In this document: one piece after another, positions 1 to 8,996 of the stretch | How positions within the stretch are numbered: the stretch's first letter is position 1 | Layout: each line of letters opens with the position of its first letter | Assembly (NCBI GenBank): GCA_020248905.1 | Contig: JADCGR010000031.1 | Span: 1-64,000 of the forward strand | Length of the DNA: 64,000 bases | From: Curvibacter sp. | GTDB taxonomy: Bacteria > Pseudomonadota > Gammaproteobacteria > Burkholderiales > Burkholderiaceae_C | Direction: 5' to 3' | Notes under the pieces: generated by a model | Told to the model about the DNA's origin: nothing | Database searches by the model: none | The model's input: the letters and a program-made list of their open reading frames with translations, nothing else | Made by a program: the position numbers and the translations under genes

Positions 1-128
1 CTCGCGATTACGCTCCACGCTTCCTTCCCACGCTCGGTCACCCTCACGCAGTTGCGCTTCGCTTTGCTCACTGTGACCAGTTCGCAGCGGGACTTGCACC
101 CGCAAGAGTGCGCCCATGCTGGGCGCAC
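1..128 (-). mobile_element. Group II intron (class C type), 5' end only
   Basis: Read on the minus strand from position 128 the sequence begins GTGCGCCCAGCATGGGCGCA, the form of a group II intron 5' end (GUGYGCC). Domain I-like helices follow: a perfect 9-bp hairpin (128-120 with 116-108), a GCGGG/CCCGC hairpin holding the GGGTGCAAGTCCC block (103-87), and a longer pairing GGTCAC (78-73) with GTGACC (41-36). The order and several blocks resemble what I remember of the Oceanobacillus iheyensis IIC intron. The rest, including any reverse transcriptase and domain V, would lie beyond position 1. Class C introns are known to insert just after rho-independent terminators, and this one starts directly after the T-tract of the rpmA terminator. 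I infer an intron with its 5' splice site between 129 and 128. Confidence 0.82.
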
Positions 129-162
129 AAAACAAAAACCCTGCGCGGGCGGCGCAGGGTTT
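129..162 (-). terminator. Rho-independent terminator of rplU-rpmA
   Basis: An 11-bp perfect inverted repeat (136-146 with 152-162, loop of five) is followed on the minus strand by TTTTTGTTTT (138-129). It lies 22 bases after the rpmA stop, the classical structure and place for the operon terminator. The T-tract runs straight into the 5' end of the group II intron. Confidence 0.9.
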
Positions 163-183
163 CGCGGTTGGGCCGGGCGACGA

Positions 184-441
184 TCAGGCAGCGGTTACGT
201 TCACCGTCTGCTTGTTCAGCGCGCCCTTGGTGGCGAAGGAGACCTCGCCATCAACCAGGGCGAAAAGGGTGTGGTCCTTGCCCACCCCGACGTTGGAACC
301 GGGGTGAAACTTGGTGCCGCGCTGGCGAACGATGATGGAGCCCGCGCTAATCTGCTGGCCGCCAAACACCTTCACACCGAGCATCTTGGGCTGCGAATCG
401 CGCCCGTTACGCGTAGAGCCGCCGCCTTTTTTCTGTGCCAT
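184..441 (-). CDS. rpmA: 50S ribosomal protein L27
   Basis: Eighty-five residues, the normal length. The N-terminus [16 protein letters not shown] is the conserved L27 tail that reaches towards the peptidyl-transferase centre; there is no extra N-terminal propeptide of the Firmicutes kind. It belongs to the large ribosomal subunit. It follows rplU by 12 bases on the same strand, the usual rplU-rpmA pair, and ends just before a strong terminator. The usual next gene, obgE, is not in view: the intron occupies the downstream side. Confidence 0.98.
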   Translation of the reverse strand: MAQKKGGGSTRNGRDSQPKMLGVKVFGGQQISAGSIIVRQRGTKFHPGSNVGVGKDHTLFALVDGEVSFATKGALNKQTVNVTAA

Positions 442-453
442 TTTTGTTGCCCC

Positions 454-765
454 TTATGCGGCGATGGCGCCGATTTGCAGCTCGGTGAACTGCTGGCGGT
501 GCCCTTGACGTTTCTGATAGTGTTTGCGACGGCGCATTTTGAAGATGCGAACCTTGTCGTGCAAGCCATGGGCCACGACAGTGGCTTTGACAGTGGCGCC
601 GGACACCAGGGGCGTACCGACCTTGAGTTCAGCGCCGTTTCCGACAGCCAACACCTGGTCGATCACGATCTCCTGGCCTACGTCCGCAGCAATCTGTTCT
701 ACTTTGATTTTCTCGCCAGCAGCAACACGATACTGTTTGCCGCCGGTTTTTATGACCGCGTACAT
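454..765 (-). CDS. rplU: 50S ribosomal protein L21
   Basis: One hundred and three residues beginning [23 protein letters not shown], the conserved L21 N-terminus, and containing the basic stretch [16 protein letters not shown] that contacts 23S rRNA. I take the ATG at 763-765, preceded by AGAGG at a proper distance, rather than an upstream in-frame start that would add 17 non-conserved residues. It is the first gene of the rplU-rpmA operon and is divergent from ispB. Confidence 0.98.
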   Translation of the reverse strand: MYAVIKTGGKQYRVAAGEKIKVEQIAADVGQEIVIDQVLAVGNGAELKVGTPLVSGATVKATVVAHGLHDKVRIFKMRRRKHYQKRQGHRQQFTELQIGAIAA

Positions 766-816
766 GAATGACCTCTTGGATTGATCCTCTGTGGACGGAT
801 TTCCACGGAGCCTCAA

Positions 817-845
817 ATTCTATCACTGTTTGCGCTCACTGACAC
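817..845 (-). promoter_or_regulatory. Probable sigma-70 promoter of rplU-rpmA
   Basis: On the minus strand GTGTCA (845-840) and TAGAAT (822-817) are separated by 17 bases, about 50 bases upstream of the rplU start. The match is moderate, but the place in the rplU/ispB divergent region fits. Read by eye only. Confidence 0.5.
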
Positions 846-861
846 AATCTCCTGGCTCCCC

Positions 862-890
862 ACGGACGTCGGCCACGGTCTTCCTATAAT
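862..890 (+). promoter_or_regulatory. Probable ispB promoter
   Basis: A perfect TATAAT stands at 885-890, about 33 bases before the GTG start of ispB. The corresponding -35 position (around 862-867) is poorly conserved, so only the -10 box is convincing. Confidence 0.5.
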
Positions 891-922
891 CGCGACTCTC
901 TCGCGGATTCTGCCCTGTTGAC

Positions 923-1900
923 GTGAATATCCCCCCAACCGCCAACCCACTAACCCTGATCGCCGACGAGATGCGGGAGGTGGACCGCGTGATCGGGGCC
1001 AGGCTGGACTCCGGCGTTCCACTGGTGGGCCAGGTGGCGCGCTACATCATCGATGCTGGCGGCAAGCGACTGCGTCCGGCCCTGCTGCTGCTGACCTGCG
1101 GAGCCCTGGGTTACTGCGGTCCGCAGCGGCACAACCTGGCCGCCATCGTAGAGTTCATCCACACTGCCACCCTGCTGCACGACGACGTCGTCGACGACTC
1201 GACCATGCGACGCGGCAACGCGACGGCCAACGAGGCTTTCGGCAATCCGGCAAGCGTGCTGGTTGGCGACTTCCTCTACTCGCGCGCCTTCCAGATGATG
1301 GTGGACGCAGGCAGCATGCGCATCATGCAGGTACTGGCCGATGCCACGAACGTGATCGCCGAGGGCGAAGTGCAGCAGCTGGTGAACATGCACAACGCCG
1401 ACCTCGACGAGACCGGCTACCTGCAGGTCATCCGGTCAAAGACTGCCAAGCTCTTCGAAGCCAGCGCACGCTGCGGAGCCATACTGGCCGGAGCCGACAA
1501 CCGGCTGGAAGATGCGTGCGCCGAGTATGGACAGGCCTTGGGCACCGCCTTTCAGGTCATTGACGATGTGCTGGACTATGCCGGCGACGCTGCCGTCATG
1601 GGCAAGAGTCTCGGCGACGATCTGCGTGAAGGCAAGGCCACGCTGCCTCTCATCGCCGCCATGCAACGGGGCAGCGATGCCGAACGCCACCTGGTGCGCG
1701 AGGCCGTTGAGCACGGCTCGGTCACACATCTGGAACAGGTCATCGAAATCGTTCGGCGCACGGGCGCACTGGAGGTGGCACGCGCGGCTGCAGCGAGAGA
1801 GGCGCAACGAGCCGTTCAGGCCGCAGAGCAACTGCCCGTCGGGGCGCATTCATCGACTTTGATACAATTAGCGGCTCAGTTGTTGCAGCGGCAGGCCTGA
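923..1900 (+). CDS. ispB: Octaprenyl diphosphate synthase
   Basis: A trans-prenyltransferase of 325 residues that extends farnesyl diphosphate with isopentenyl diphosphate to make the ubiquinone side chain. The first Asp-rich motif is HDDVVDD (residues 86-92), the second is IDDVLD (213-218), and GGKRLRP (47-52) is the family substrate-binding motif. The start is GTG; an ATG at 971 would remove 16 weakly conserved residues and cannot be excluded. The gene is divergent from rplU, as in many proteobacteria, and ends 23 bases before a tRNA-Pro gene on the same strand, so the two may be co-transcribed. The exact chain length (C40 in most Burkholderiales) cannot be read from the sequence. Confidence 0.93.
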   Translation: MNIPPTANPLTLIADEMREVDRVIGARLDSGVPLVGQVARYIIDAGGKRLRPALLLLTCGALGYCGPQRHNLAAIVEFIHTATLLHDDVVDDSTMRRGNATANEAFGNPASVLVGDFLYSRAFQMMVDAGSMRIMQVLADATNVIAEGEVQQLVNMHNADLDETGYLQVIRSKTAKLFEASARCGAILAGADNRLEDACAEYGQALGTAFQVIDDVLDYAGDAAVMGKSLGDDLREGKATLPLIAAMQRGSDAERHLVREAVEHGSVTHLEQVIEIVRRTGALEVARAAAAREAQRAVQAAEQLPVGAHSSTLIQLAAQLLQRQA

Positions 1901-1923
1901 GTCGCTGGCGGCAACCCGGGAAT

Positions 1924-2000
<77 letters not shown>

Positions 2001-2144
2001 AACCCCCCCCTCGCTGCCGAGGCCTGGCGCTCCTGTTGCGCAGCAACGTCTGCCTGCAGGTCACGCCCCCGCTTTCGTTTACATCACACGGTCAATCGGC
2101 GATGATTCGTGCGTTTCTCCCCGGAAATCCGATTCACATTGCAC

Positions 2145-3881
2145 ATGGCCGCTGTTGACACCGTCATCCAACGCGAAAATGCGCCCGTCGCGCTGCCCGG
2201 ACTTGGGCGCGCCCTGATACTCGCAGGCAAACTGGAGCAGAAATCGGCGGAGGACATATTCCGCCAGGCCACGAGCAAGAAATCCAGCTTCATTGCCGAA
2301 CTTACCGGCTCGGGCGTGGTCTCGGCTTCCGATCTGGCCCACACGATGTCGGCGGCTTTCGCTGCTCCGCTCATTGACCTGGACGCTGTCGACGTCAACC
2401 GGCTACCCAAGGACCTGCTGGATAACCGCATCTGTCACGACTACCGCGTGGTCGTGCTGAGCAAGCGAAACAACCGTCTGGTTGTGGCGACTGCCGATCC
2501 GTCGGACCAGGGGGCGGCCGAGAAAATCAAGTTCGCCAGCCAGATGGGGGTGGACTGGGTCATTGCGGAGTACGACAAGTTGCTCAAGCTCGTCGAGGCC
2601 CACGCCATGACGGCATCGGAGGCGATCGACAACATCGTCGGCGGCGACATCGAGTTCGATGATCTCAACACGGAAACGGTGTCCGACAGCACCGAACCCT
2701 CAACTTCCGAGGTCGACGATGCACCGGTGGTCAGATTCCTCCACAAGATGCTGATCGACGCCATTGGCATGCGGGCCTCGGACCTGCACTTCGAGCCCTA
2801 CGAGCACAACTACCGCGTACGCTTTCGCATTGACGGCGAGTTGCGCGAAATCGCCTCGCCACCAGTCGCCATCAAGGACAAGCTCGCATCGCGGATCAAG
2901 GTGATCTCCAAGATGGATATCTCGGAGAAGCGCGTACCACAGGACGGCAAGATGAAGCTCAAGGTCGGCCCCGACAGGGTGATCGACTTCCGGGTCAGCA
3001 CCCTTCCGACCCTGTTCGGCGAGAAGATCGTGATCCGTATCCTCGACCCGAGCAGTGCCAAGCTGGGCATCGACGCCCTTGGCTACGACCCCGAGGAAAA
3101 AGCGCGCCTGCTCGACGCCATCAGCCGCCCTTACGGGATGATCCTGGTCACCGGCCCGACCGGTTCGGGCAAGACGGTGTCGCTGTACACGTGCCTGAAC
3201 CTGCTGAACAAGCCGGGCGTGAACATCGCGACTGCAGAAGACCCGTCCGAAATCAATCTGCCTGGCATCAACCAGGTCAACGTGAACGACAAGGCGGGTC
3301 TGACTTTCGCGGCCGCGCTCAAGTCCTTCCTTCGACAGGATCCCGACATCATCATGGTCGGCGAAATACGAGACCTCGAAACCGCAGACATCGCAATCAA
3401 GGCTGCCCAGACCGGCCACCTGGTGATGTCCACCCTGCACACCAATGACGCACCGACGACGCTCACGCGTATGCGCAACATGGGCATCGCGCCTTTCAAC
3501 ATCGCGTCCAGCGTGGTCCTGATCACCGCGCAGCGCCTGGCGCGCCGTCTCTGCGCGAATTGCAAGGCACCGGTGGACATGCCCAGTAAAGCGCTCCTTG
3601 ACGCCGGCTTCAAACCGGATGAACTGGACGGGTCATGGGTCAGTTACCGTCCAGTCGGCTGCTCCGCCTGCAATAACGGCTACAAGGGCCGCGTCGGTAT
3701 CTATCAGGTCATGCCGATCAGCGAGGAGATCCAGCGCATCATCCTGCGCGATGGCTCGGCACTCGACATCGCACGGCAGGCTCAGGCCGAGGGCGTTCGT
3801 TCGCTGCGCCAGTCTGGCTTATACAAGGTCAAGCAAGGCCTGACTTCGCTCGAGGAAGTCCTGGCCGTCACCAACGAATAA
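2145..3881 (+). CDS. pilB: Type IV pilus assembly ATPase PilB
   Basis: A hexameric GspE/PilB-type ATPase that powers pilus extension at the inner membrane. The 578-residue protein has an N-terminal MshEN domain, the Walker A motif GPTGSGKT (near residue 337), a VGEIRD Walker B region, the His box LHTND, and two CxxC pairs near the C-terminus (CANC and CSAC) that bind zinc in PilB but not PilT. I prefer ATG at 2145 (MAAVDTVIQ) because PilB homologues start like this; a GTG at 2109 would add 12 residues. pilC follows after 24 bases and pilD overlaps pilC, giving the usual pilBCD operon. The pilins and pilT are not here. Confidence 0.96.
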   Translation: MAAVDTVIQRENAPVALPGLGRALILAGKLEQKSAEDIFRQATSKKSSFIAELTGSGVVSASDLAHTMSAAFAAPLIDLDAVDVNRLPKDLLDNRICHDYRVVVLSKRNNRLVVATADPSDQGAAEKIKFASQMGVDWVIAEYDKLLKLVEAHAMTASEAIDNIVGGDIEFDDLNTETVSDSTEPSTSEVDDAPVVRFLHKMLIDAIGMRASDLHFEPYEHNYRVRFRIDGELREIASPPVAIKDKLASRIKVISKMDISEKRVPQDGKMKLKVGPDRVIDFRVSTLPTLFGEKIVIRILDPSSAKLGIDALGYDPEEKARLLDAISRPYGMILVTGPTGSGKTVSLYTCLNLLNKPGVNIATAEDPSEINLPGINQVNVNDKAGLTFAAALKSFLRQDPDIIMVGEIRDLETADIAIKAAQTGHLVMSTLHTNDAPTTLTRMRNMGIAPFNIASSVVLITAQRLARRLCANCKAPVDMPSKALLDAGFKPDELDGSWVSYRPVGCSACNNGYKGRVGIYQVMPISEEIQRIILRDGSALDIARQAQAEGVRSLRQSGLYKVKQGLTSLEEVLAVTNE

Positions 3882-3905
3882 CAACCCGGAGGTTCAGGGG
3901 ACACC

Positions 3906-5123
3906 ATGGCAACTGCACAACCCAAGGGCGCCAAGGAACTGGTCTTTGAGTGGGAGGGCAAGGATCGCAACGGCAAGATCGTACGCGGTGAAATGCGCGC
4001 CGTAGGCGAAAATCAGGTACTGGCCTCGCTCCGTCGTCAGGGCATTCTTCCGGGCAAGGTCAAGAAGCGCAAGATGAGCTCGGGCAAGAAAATCACGCCC
4101 AAGGACCTCACCATTTTCACCCGACAGCTTGCCACCATGATGAAGGCTGGCGTTCCCCTGTTGCAAGCCTTCGATATTGTTGGACGCGGCAACGCAAACC
4201 CCAGCGTCACACGCCTGCTCAACGACATTCGCAACGATGTCGAAACGGGCACCTCCCTGAGCACGGCCTTTCGCAAATACCCGCTTTACTTCGACAACCT
4301 GTATTGCAACTTGGTCGAGGCCGGCGAGCAGGCCGGCATCCTAGACCAGCTGCTTGACCGCCTCGCGGTCTACATGGAAAAGACGCAGGCCATCAAGCAG
4401 AAGATCAAGTCGGCCCTGATGTACCCAATCGCCGTTATTGTCGTGGCCTTCGTGGTGATTGCTGTGATCATGATCTTCGTGATCCCCGCCTTTAAGCAGG
4501 TGTTCTCGTCCTTTGGTGCCGACCTGCCTGCCCCGACCCTTTTCGTCATTGCCATGAGCGAGTTCTTCGTTGCGTGGTGGTGGCTGATTTTTGGCGGGAT
4601 TGGCGGTGGTCTTTACTTCTTTTTTCAGGCTTGGCAGCGCAATCGCGAGATGCAGCGCTTCATGGACCGACTCCTGCTCAAGATTCCCGTGTTCGGCGCC
4701 CTGATTGACAAGTCCTGTATTGCTCGCTGGACCCGTACGCTGTCGACCATGTTCGCTGCTGGGGTGCCGCTGGTGGAAGCCCTGGATTCGGTGGGCGGTG
4801 CGTCCGGTAATTCGGTCTATGAGGAGGCGACTGTCAAAATCCAGCAAGAGGTCTCTACCGGTACGAGCCTCACGGCCGCGATGAGCAACGTCCATCTTTT
4901 CCCGAGTATGGTGCTGCAGATGTGTGCCATCGGGGAGGAGTCAGGATCGATCGACCACATGTTGGGCAAGGCAGCGGACTTTTACGAGTCCGAGGTCGAC
5001 GACATGGTGGCCGGTCTGTCCAGCCTGATGGAGCCGATCATCATCGTGGTTCTCGGCACAATCGTTGGCGGTATCGTCATCTCGATGTATCTGCCCATCT
5101 TCAAGCTGGGTCAGGTCGTTTGA
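3906..5123 (+). CDS. pilC: Type IV pilus inner-membrane platform protein PilC
   Basis: A GspF-family polytopic protein of 405 residues with two T2SF repeats. Each repeat carries the FTRQLATMMKAGVPL / WTRTLSTMFAAGVPL type motif and is followed by hydrophobic spans, with a final membrane segment near the C-terminus. It is the platform that couples PilB motion to pilin insertion. A strong GGAGG lies upstream of the ATG. Its stop TGA shares one base with the pilD start (TGATG), so pilD is probably translated by coupling. Confidence 0.96.
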   Translation: MATAQPKGAKELVFEWEGKDRNGKIVRGEMRAVGENQVLASLRRQGILPGKVKKRKMSSGKKITPKDLTIFTRQLATMMKAGVPLLQAFDIVGRGNANPSVTRLLNDIRNDVETGTSLSTAFRKYPLYFDNLYCNLVEAGEQAGILDQLLDRLAVYMEKTQAIKQKIKSALMYPIAVIVVAFVVIAVIMIFVIPAFKQVFSSFGADLPAPTLFVIAMSEFFVAWWWLIFGGIGGGLYFFFQAWQRNREMQRFMDRLLLKIPVFGALIDKSCIARWTRTLSTMFAAGVPLVEALDSVGGASGNSVYEEATVKIQQEVSTGTSLTAAMSNVHLFPSMVLQMCAIGEESGSIDHMLGKAADFYESEVDDMVAGLSSLMEPIIIVVLGTIVGGIVISMYLPIFKLGQVV

Positions 5124-5965
5124 TGCTGGTCTCGCCGGACTTTGACGCGACTCTGGCTGGCATGCTGGGTTTGCTGGTGGGCAGCTTTCTGAATGTCGTC
5201 ATCTACCGCCTGCCCAAGATCATGGAGCGGCAATGGGCGGCGGAGTGCGCCGAACTGGCCGGTCGAGAGCCGCCTGTGGCCGAGACCTTCAACCTCCTGC
5301 TTCCCCGCTCACGCTGCCACAAGTGCGGTCACACAATACGCTGGTACGAAAACGTGCCGGTGGTGAGTTACGTCCTGCTTCGAGGCAGATGTTCGGCCTG
5401 CGGCACTGCGATCAGCCCTCGTTATCCACTGGTGGAAATTGCAACGGCAGCGCTGTTTGCCTGGTGCATCTGGCATTGGGGCGTCACACCCACCGGCCTG
5501 GCATGGTGTGGCTTCTCATCAGCGCTGGTCGCTCTGGCACTGATTGACTGGGATACGACACTGCTGCCCGACAGCATTACCCTGCCGCTGCTGTGGGCGG
5601 GCCTGATCATCGCTGCGCTACGCTGGACTAACGTGGCGCTGCCGGACGCTCTGTGGGGAGCAGTAGGCGGCTACCTTTCCCTTTGGCTCATCTACTGGAG
5701 TTTCAAGCTGGTCACAGGCAAGGAGGGCATGGGGTACGGCGATTTCAAGCTTTACGCTGCGCTGGGCGCCTGGTTTGGCTGGGCGGCGCTTGTGCCTATC
5801 ATCCTCATGGCCTCGGTAATCGGCGCCATCGTTGGTATCGCGCTGAAAATCAATAGCCGCTTGCTGGAGGGGGGGTACGTCCCCTTCGGACCTTTTCTCG
5901 CGGCAGCCGGCCTGACTGCCATGGTCTTCGGTCCGCAGAGTATCCTGGGCGCGGTGGGACTTTGA
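5123..5965 (+). CDS. pilD: Prepilin peptidase / N-methyltransferase PilD
   Basis: An aspartic membrane protease of 280 residues that cleaves type IV prepilin leaders and methylates the new N-terminus. The cytoplasmic loop carries four cysteines as CxxC...CxxC (CHKC and CSAC), usual in bifunctional enzymes. The catalytic aspartates are in DWDTTLLPD and in the GYGDFK motif. About eight hydrophobic segments are visible. The start is the ATG overlapping the pilC stop; the longer in-frame extension inside pilC is not conserved. coaE follows after three bases, as in many proteobacteria. Confidence 0.96.
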   Translation: MLVSPDFDATLAGMLGLLVGSFLNVVIYRLPKIMERQWAAECAELAGREPPVAETFNLLLPRSRCHKCGHTIRWYENVPVVSYVLLRGRCSACGTAISPRYPLVEIATAALFAWCIWHWGVTPTGLAWCGFSSALVALALIDWDTTLLPDSITLPLLWAGLIIAALRWTNVALPDALWGAVGGYLSLWLIYWSFKLVTGKEGMGYGDFKLYAALGAWFGWAALVPIILMASVIGAIVGIALKINSRLLEGGYVPFGPFLAAAGLTAMVFGPQSILGAVGL

Positions 5966-5968
5966 TCC

Positions 5969-6577
5969 ATGCCGGAGGGTCTGCGTCTCGGCCTGACCGG
6001 CGGCATAGGCAGCGGCAAAAGCACGGTGGCCTCTCTCCTGGCCGGGCTCGGGGCCAGGGTAATAGATGCCGACGCAATCTCTCGTGAACTGACGGCTGCG
6101 GACGGACAGGCGATCCCCGCCATTCGGGAGGCCTTCGGCACGGAAGTGATATCAACCGAAGGATCGCTGGACCGCGCGCGCATGCGCTCCCTGGTTTTTG
6201 GCGACCCCGCCGCCCGGCGCCGCCTGGAGCAGATCCTGCATCCCCTGATTGGTCTTGAGTCGCGTCGCCAGGCCGAGCATGCCACGCGGACCGGATACCG
6301 CTGCGTTGTGCTAGACATCCCTTTGCTGGTCGAGTCGTCGCACTGGCGCCCCCAGCTGGATCAGGTGCTGGTGCTCGATTGCACACCCCGGACGCAAATC
6401 GACCGCGTGATGCAGCGCAGCGGCCTGACACAAGCTGAAGTCGAGGCCATCCTCGCCCAGCAAGCCAGCCGCCGCCAGCGTCTGCGGGCGGCCGATCACG
6501 TGATCTTCAACGAGGGGCTTTCTCTGGCAGAGCTAGGTCAAGTGGTGCACCTGCTGGCGTCCCGCTTGGGGCTATGA
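5969..6577 (+). CDS. coaE: Dephospho-CoA kinase
   Basis: A P-loop kinase of 202 residues performing the last step of coenzyme A synthesis, phosphorylation of the ribose 3'-OH of dephospho-CoA. GLTGGIGSGKS near the N-terminus is the Walker A motif; VIDADAIS and the DIPLLVES region are typical of CoaE, as is the LID-like segment with RMRSLVFGDPAARRRLE. It is part of the pilD-coaE-zapD-yacG run, three bases after pilD. Length is normal. Confidence 0.96.
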   Translation: MPEGLRLGLTGGIGSGKSTVASLLAGLGARVIDADAISRELTAADGQAIPAIREAFGTEVISTEGSLDRARMRSLVFGDPAARRRLEQILHPLIGLESRRQAEHATRTGYRCVVLDIPLLVESSHWRPQLDQVLVLDCTPRTQIDRVMQRSGLTQAEVEAILAQQASRRQRLRAADHVIFNEGLSLAELGQVVHLLASRLGL

Positions 6578-6601
6578 TCCGGGCATCGGAAGCTGCGCAG
6601 C

Positions 6602-7357
6602 GTGATCACCTACGAATACCCCTTCAACGAGCGCATCCGGACCTATCTCCGGCTTGAGAACCTGTTTCGACGCCTGCTGGAACTGGTAGCGCGCGACGCC
6701 GCTCTTGATCATCACTATGCACTGGCCTGCCTTTTCGAGGTCATGGATGTCGGTGCCCGTGCGGACCTGAAGGCGGACGTGCTGCGCGACCTAGAAAAGC
6801 AGAAGCAAATCCTCAACGGCTACCGTGGAAACCCCAGCATTGCGCAGGGGGTTCTCGATGAGGTCCTGCAGCAAATCGAAGGCTGCTATGCCCATCTCAA
6901 CAGCCTGAGCGGCAAGGCCGGGTACGCCTTGACCGAAAACGACTGGCTCATGAGCATACGCAGCCGCATCGGCATCCCTGGCGGGACCTGCGCATTTGAT
7001 CTGCCGGCCTACTACGCATGGCAGCACGAAGACGCTCCCCGTCGACGTGCAGATCTGCAGGGGTGGATTGCCACCCTCACCCCGCTGGCGGATGCCATCG
7101 GGCTGCTGCTAGGCCTGCTGCGCGACTCAGGCGTGCCACAGAAAGTGCTGGCGCCCGCGGGCCAGTACCAGCAGGCCCTGCCGCAAGGCCGTACGTTCCA
7201 GCTCCTGCGACTGAGCATCGATCCGGGCCTGGGTCTGATTCCGGAGATCAGCGGCAACCGCCTGATCGTTTCGATCCGGCTCATGCGGCTTGGTGAAGAC
7301 GATCGCCTGCACGCCAGCAACCAAGACGCTACGCTGGACCTGACCCTGTGCTCCTGA
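6602..7357 (+). CDS. zapD: Cell division protein ZapD
   Basis: A ZapD (YacF, DUF1342) family protein of 251 residues that cross-links FtsZ filaments in the Z ring. The N-terminus YEYPFNERIRTYLRLE and the central motif DWLMSIRSRIGIPGGTC are family hallmarks. The start is GTG at 6602, directly before the conserved N-terminal block. It lies between coaE and yacG as in E. coli, and its 3' end overlaps the chosen yacG start by 10 bases. Confidence 0.94.
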   Translation: MITYEYPFNERIRTYLRLENLFRRLLELVARDAALDHHYALACLFEVMDVGARADLKADVLRDLEKQKQILNGYRGNPSIAQGVLDEVLQQIEGCYAHLNSLSGKAGYALTENDWLMSIRSRIGIPGGTCAFDLPAYYAWQHEDAPRRRADLQGWIATLTPLADAIGLLLGLLRDSGVPQKVLAPAGQYQQALPQGRTFQLLRLSIDPGLGLIPEISGNRLIVSIRLMRLGEDDRLHASNQDATLDLTLCS

Positions 7358-7608
7358 GTCGCGTGACCCCCGACTGGCTCAAACGAATGACAAGGCCCAG
7401 CGACACACCCGCCGACCGTACCTTACGCCGGGTGCGCTGCCCAAGCTGCGGGGCGCAGACCGTCTACGCACCCACGCAGCCCCATCGTCCTTTTTGCAGC
7501 GAGCGCTGTCGCAAGATGGATCTGGGCGCCTGGGCCAGCGAGAATTTTCGCGTGCCCACCGAGGCGCCACCCGAGGAACAGGGATTCGGCGACCCCAGAC
7601 TTCAGTGA
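7348..7608 (+). CDS. yacG: DNA gyrase inhibitor YacG
   Basis: A small zinc protein of up to 86 residues. RCPSCG and FCSERCRKMDLGAWASE form the four-cysteine zinc finger and the conserved C-terminal block of YacG, which binds GyrB and blocks DNA binding in E. coli. The GTG at 7348 lies inside zapD; GTG 7363 or ATG 7387 are possible alternatives because the N-terminal 14 residues are not conserved. Its stop TGA is separated by one base from the stop of the convergent Nudix gene. Confidence 0.9.
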   Translation: MLLSRVTPDWLKRMTRPSDTPADRTLRRVRCPSCGAQTVYAPTQPHRPFCSERCRKMDLGAWASENFRVPTEAPPEEQGFGDPRLQ

Positions 7609-7609
7609 C

Positions 7610-8089
7610 TCAGGCGCCGCTATCGCAGTGCGTCGCCCCCGCAAAACCTCGCTCCTCGGCCAGCCACTGAAGCACGGGGACCGTTCCCGGCAGGACGGGT
7701 TGCGACAATACCGGCAACTGCTCCCAGGCATGCGACTGGCCCTCCCGCATCTGAAGTCCACCGCGCCAGCTTCGGACCTTGCAGAAATGCAACCGGACCA
7801 GCGCGTGCGGGTAATCAACCAGTTCGATCTTCCAGGGCTCGATATCCAGCGCCTCGATGCCCAGCTCTTCGTGCAGCTCACGCCGCAGCGCCGCAGGCAC
7901 GGTTTCACCCGACTCCAGCTTGCCGCCCGGGAACTCCCAGTAGCCGGCATAGACCTTGCCGGCAGGGCGGGACGTCAGTAGAAAGCGGCCATCGGACTGC
8001 AGCAGGACGCCCACCGCAACCTCGGTGATACTGCGCTGCGCTCCGCCTTCGCGCGGTCGATCGCCATCGGCGATCAGGGGGGGCTTCAT
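7610..8089 (-). CDS. Nudix hydrolase, MutT-like
   Basis: A Nudix protein of 159 residues. The Nudix box is complete: G-GKLES-GE...REL-EELGI, preceded by YWEFPGG. That FPGGK motif is typical of MutT, which hydrolyses 8-oxo-dGTP. The chosen ATG overlaps the stop of the DUF815 ATPase gene by four bases (ATGA); the longer frame runs back inside the ATPase gene and is not Nudix-like. It is the last gene of the M23-secA-argJ-DUF815-Nudix run. The substrate is inferred from motif and context, not proven. Confidence 0.88.
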   Translation of the reverse strand: MKPPLIADGDRPREGGAQRSITEVAVGVLLQSDGRFLLTSRPAGKVYAGYWEFPGGKLESGETVPAALRRELHEELGIEALDIEPWKIELVDYPHALVRLHFCKVRSWRGGLQMREGQSHAWEQLPVLSQPVLPGTVPVLQWLAEERGFAGATHCDSGA

Positions 8090-8964
8090 GGCGCCGCGGC
8101 GTGGCGGCCTGCGTAGTCCTTGGCGAACTGATACGCGACACGCCCGCTGCGCGAGCCGCGCTCCAGCGCCCAGACCAGGGCCTCGGATTGCGCCGCCATG
8201 ATGGCGGCTGCAGGGGTACCGAAGGACTTGAGCCACTGGGCGACGATGCTCAGGTACTCGTCCTGGCTGAAGGGGTAGAAACTCACCCACAGGCCGAAGC
8301 GCTCGGACAGCGAGATCTTCTCCTCCACCACCTCTCCCGGATGGATTTCGCCGCCCTCACTGGGCTGGTAGCTCAGGTTGTCCTTCATGTACTCCGGCAG
8401 CAAATGGCGACGGTTACTGGTCACGTAGATCAGTACATTGGGCGTGGACGCCGAGACGGAACCATCGAGTGTGGACTTCAAGGCCTTGTAGCCGCCGTCG
8501 CCATCCTCAAAGCTCAGGTCGTCGCAGAAGACGATGAACTTTTCGGGCCGCTGCGACACCACCTCGACAATGTCTGGCAGGTCGGTCATGTCGCTTTTGT
8601 CGACCTCGATCAGGCGCAAACCCTGGGCGGCATACGTGTGCAGGCAAGCCCGGATCAGCGAGGACTTGCCAGTACCACGCGCGCCCGTCAGCAGGACATT
8701 GTTGGCAGGCAGGCCTCGCACGAACTGTTCCGTGTTTCGCTGGATCTTTTCCTTCTGCGGATCGATCTCCCGAAGCTGCTCCAGCGCCATGGACGCCACA
8801 TGAACCACTGGCTCCAGCACCCCGTGCCCGGAGCCGCGCTTGCGGTAGCGGAAGGCGATGGACGCACCCCACTCGGGTTGGCCCAAGGGTTGCGGCAGGA
8901 TAGCCTCAAGACGTAGCATCAACTGCTCCGCTCGATCGATCAGGCGTTCAAACTTCTCGTTCAT
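8086..8964 (-). CDS. DUF815 family P-loop ATPase
   Basis: An ATP-binding protein of 292 residues of the DUF815 group of AAA-like ATPases. The Walker A motif is GARGTGKSS, the Walker B-like motif is FIVFCDDLSFE, and a sensor-like VTSNRRHL follows. The ERFGLWVSFYPFSQDEYL segment and the C-terminal WALERGSRSGRVAYQFAKDY are typical of this group. No signal peptide or membrane span. The cellular role is unknown to me. Its stop overlaps the start of the Nudix gene, and argJ lies 32 bases upstream. Confidence 0.85.
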   Translation of the reverse strand: MNEKFERLIDRAEQLMLRLEAILPQPLGQPEWGASIAFRYRKRGSGHGVLEPVVHVASMALEQLREIDPQKEKIQRNTEQFVRGLPANNVLLTGARGTGKSSLIRACLHTYAAQGLRLIEVDKSDMTDLPDIVEVVSQRPEKFIVFCDDLSFEDGDGGYKALKSTLDGSVSASTPNVLIYVTSNRRHLLPEYMKDNLSYQPSEGGEIHPGEVVEEKISLSERFGLWVSFYPFSQDEYLSIVAQWLKSFGTPAAAIMAAQSEALVWALERGSRSGRVAYQFAKDYAGRHAAAP

Positions 8965-8996
8965 GCTGGTTCATGCGGGCGGTCCGGCCCGATGCA

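Noticed and set aside
52-771. A 239-codon plus-strand open frame across the rpmA-rplU region
   Set aside because: It is antisense to two ribosomal protein genes, to their terminator and to the intron end; its protein has no family motif.
2109-2144. Longer pilB from a GTG
   Set aside because: The extra 12 residues do not resemble PilB N-termini; the ATG at 2145 gives the familiar MAAVD start.
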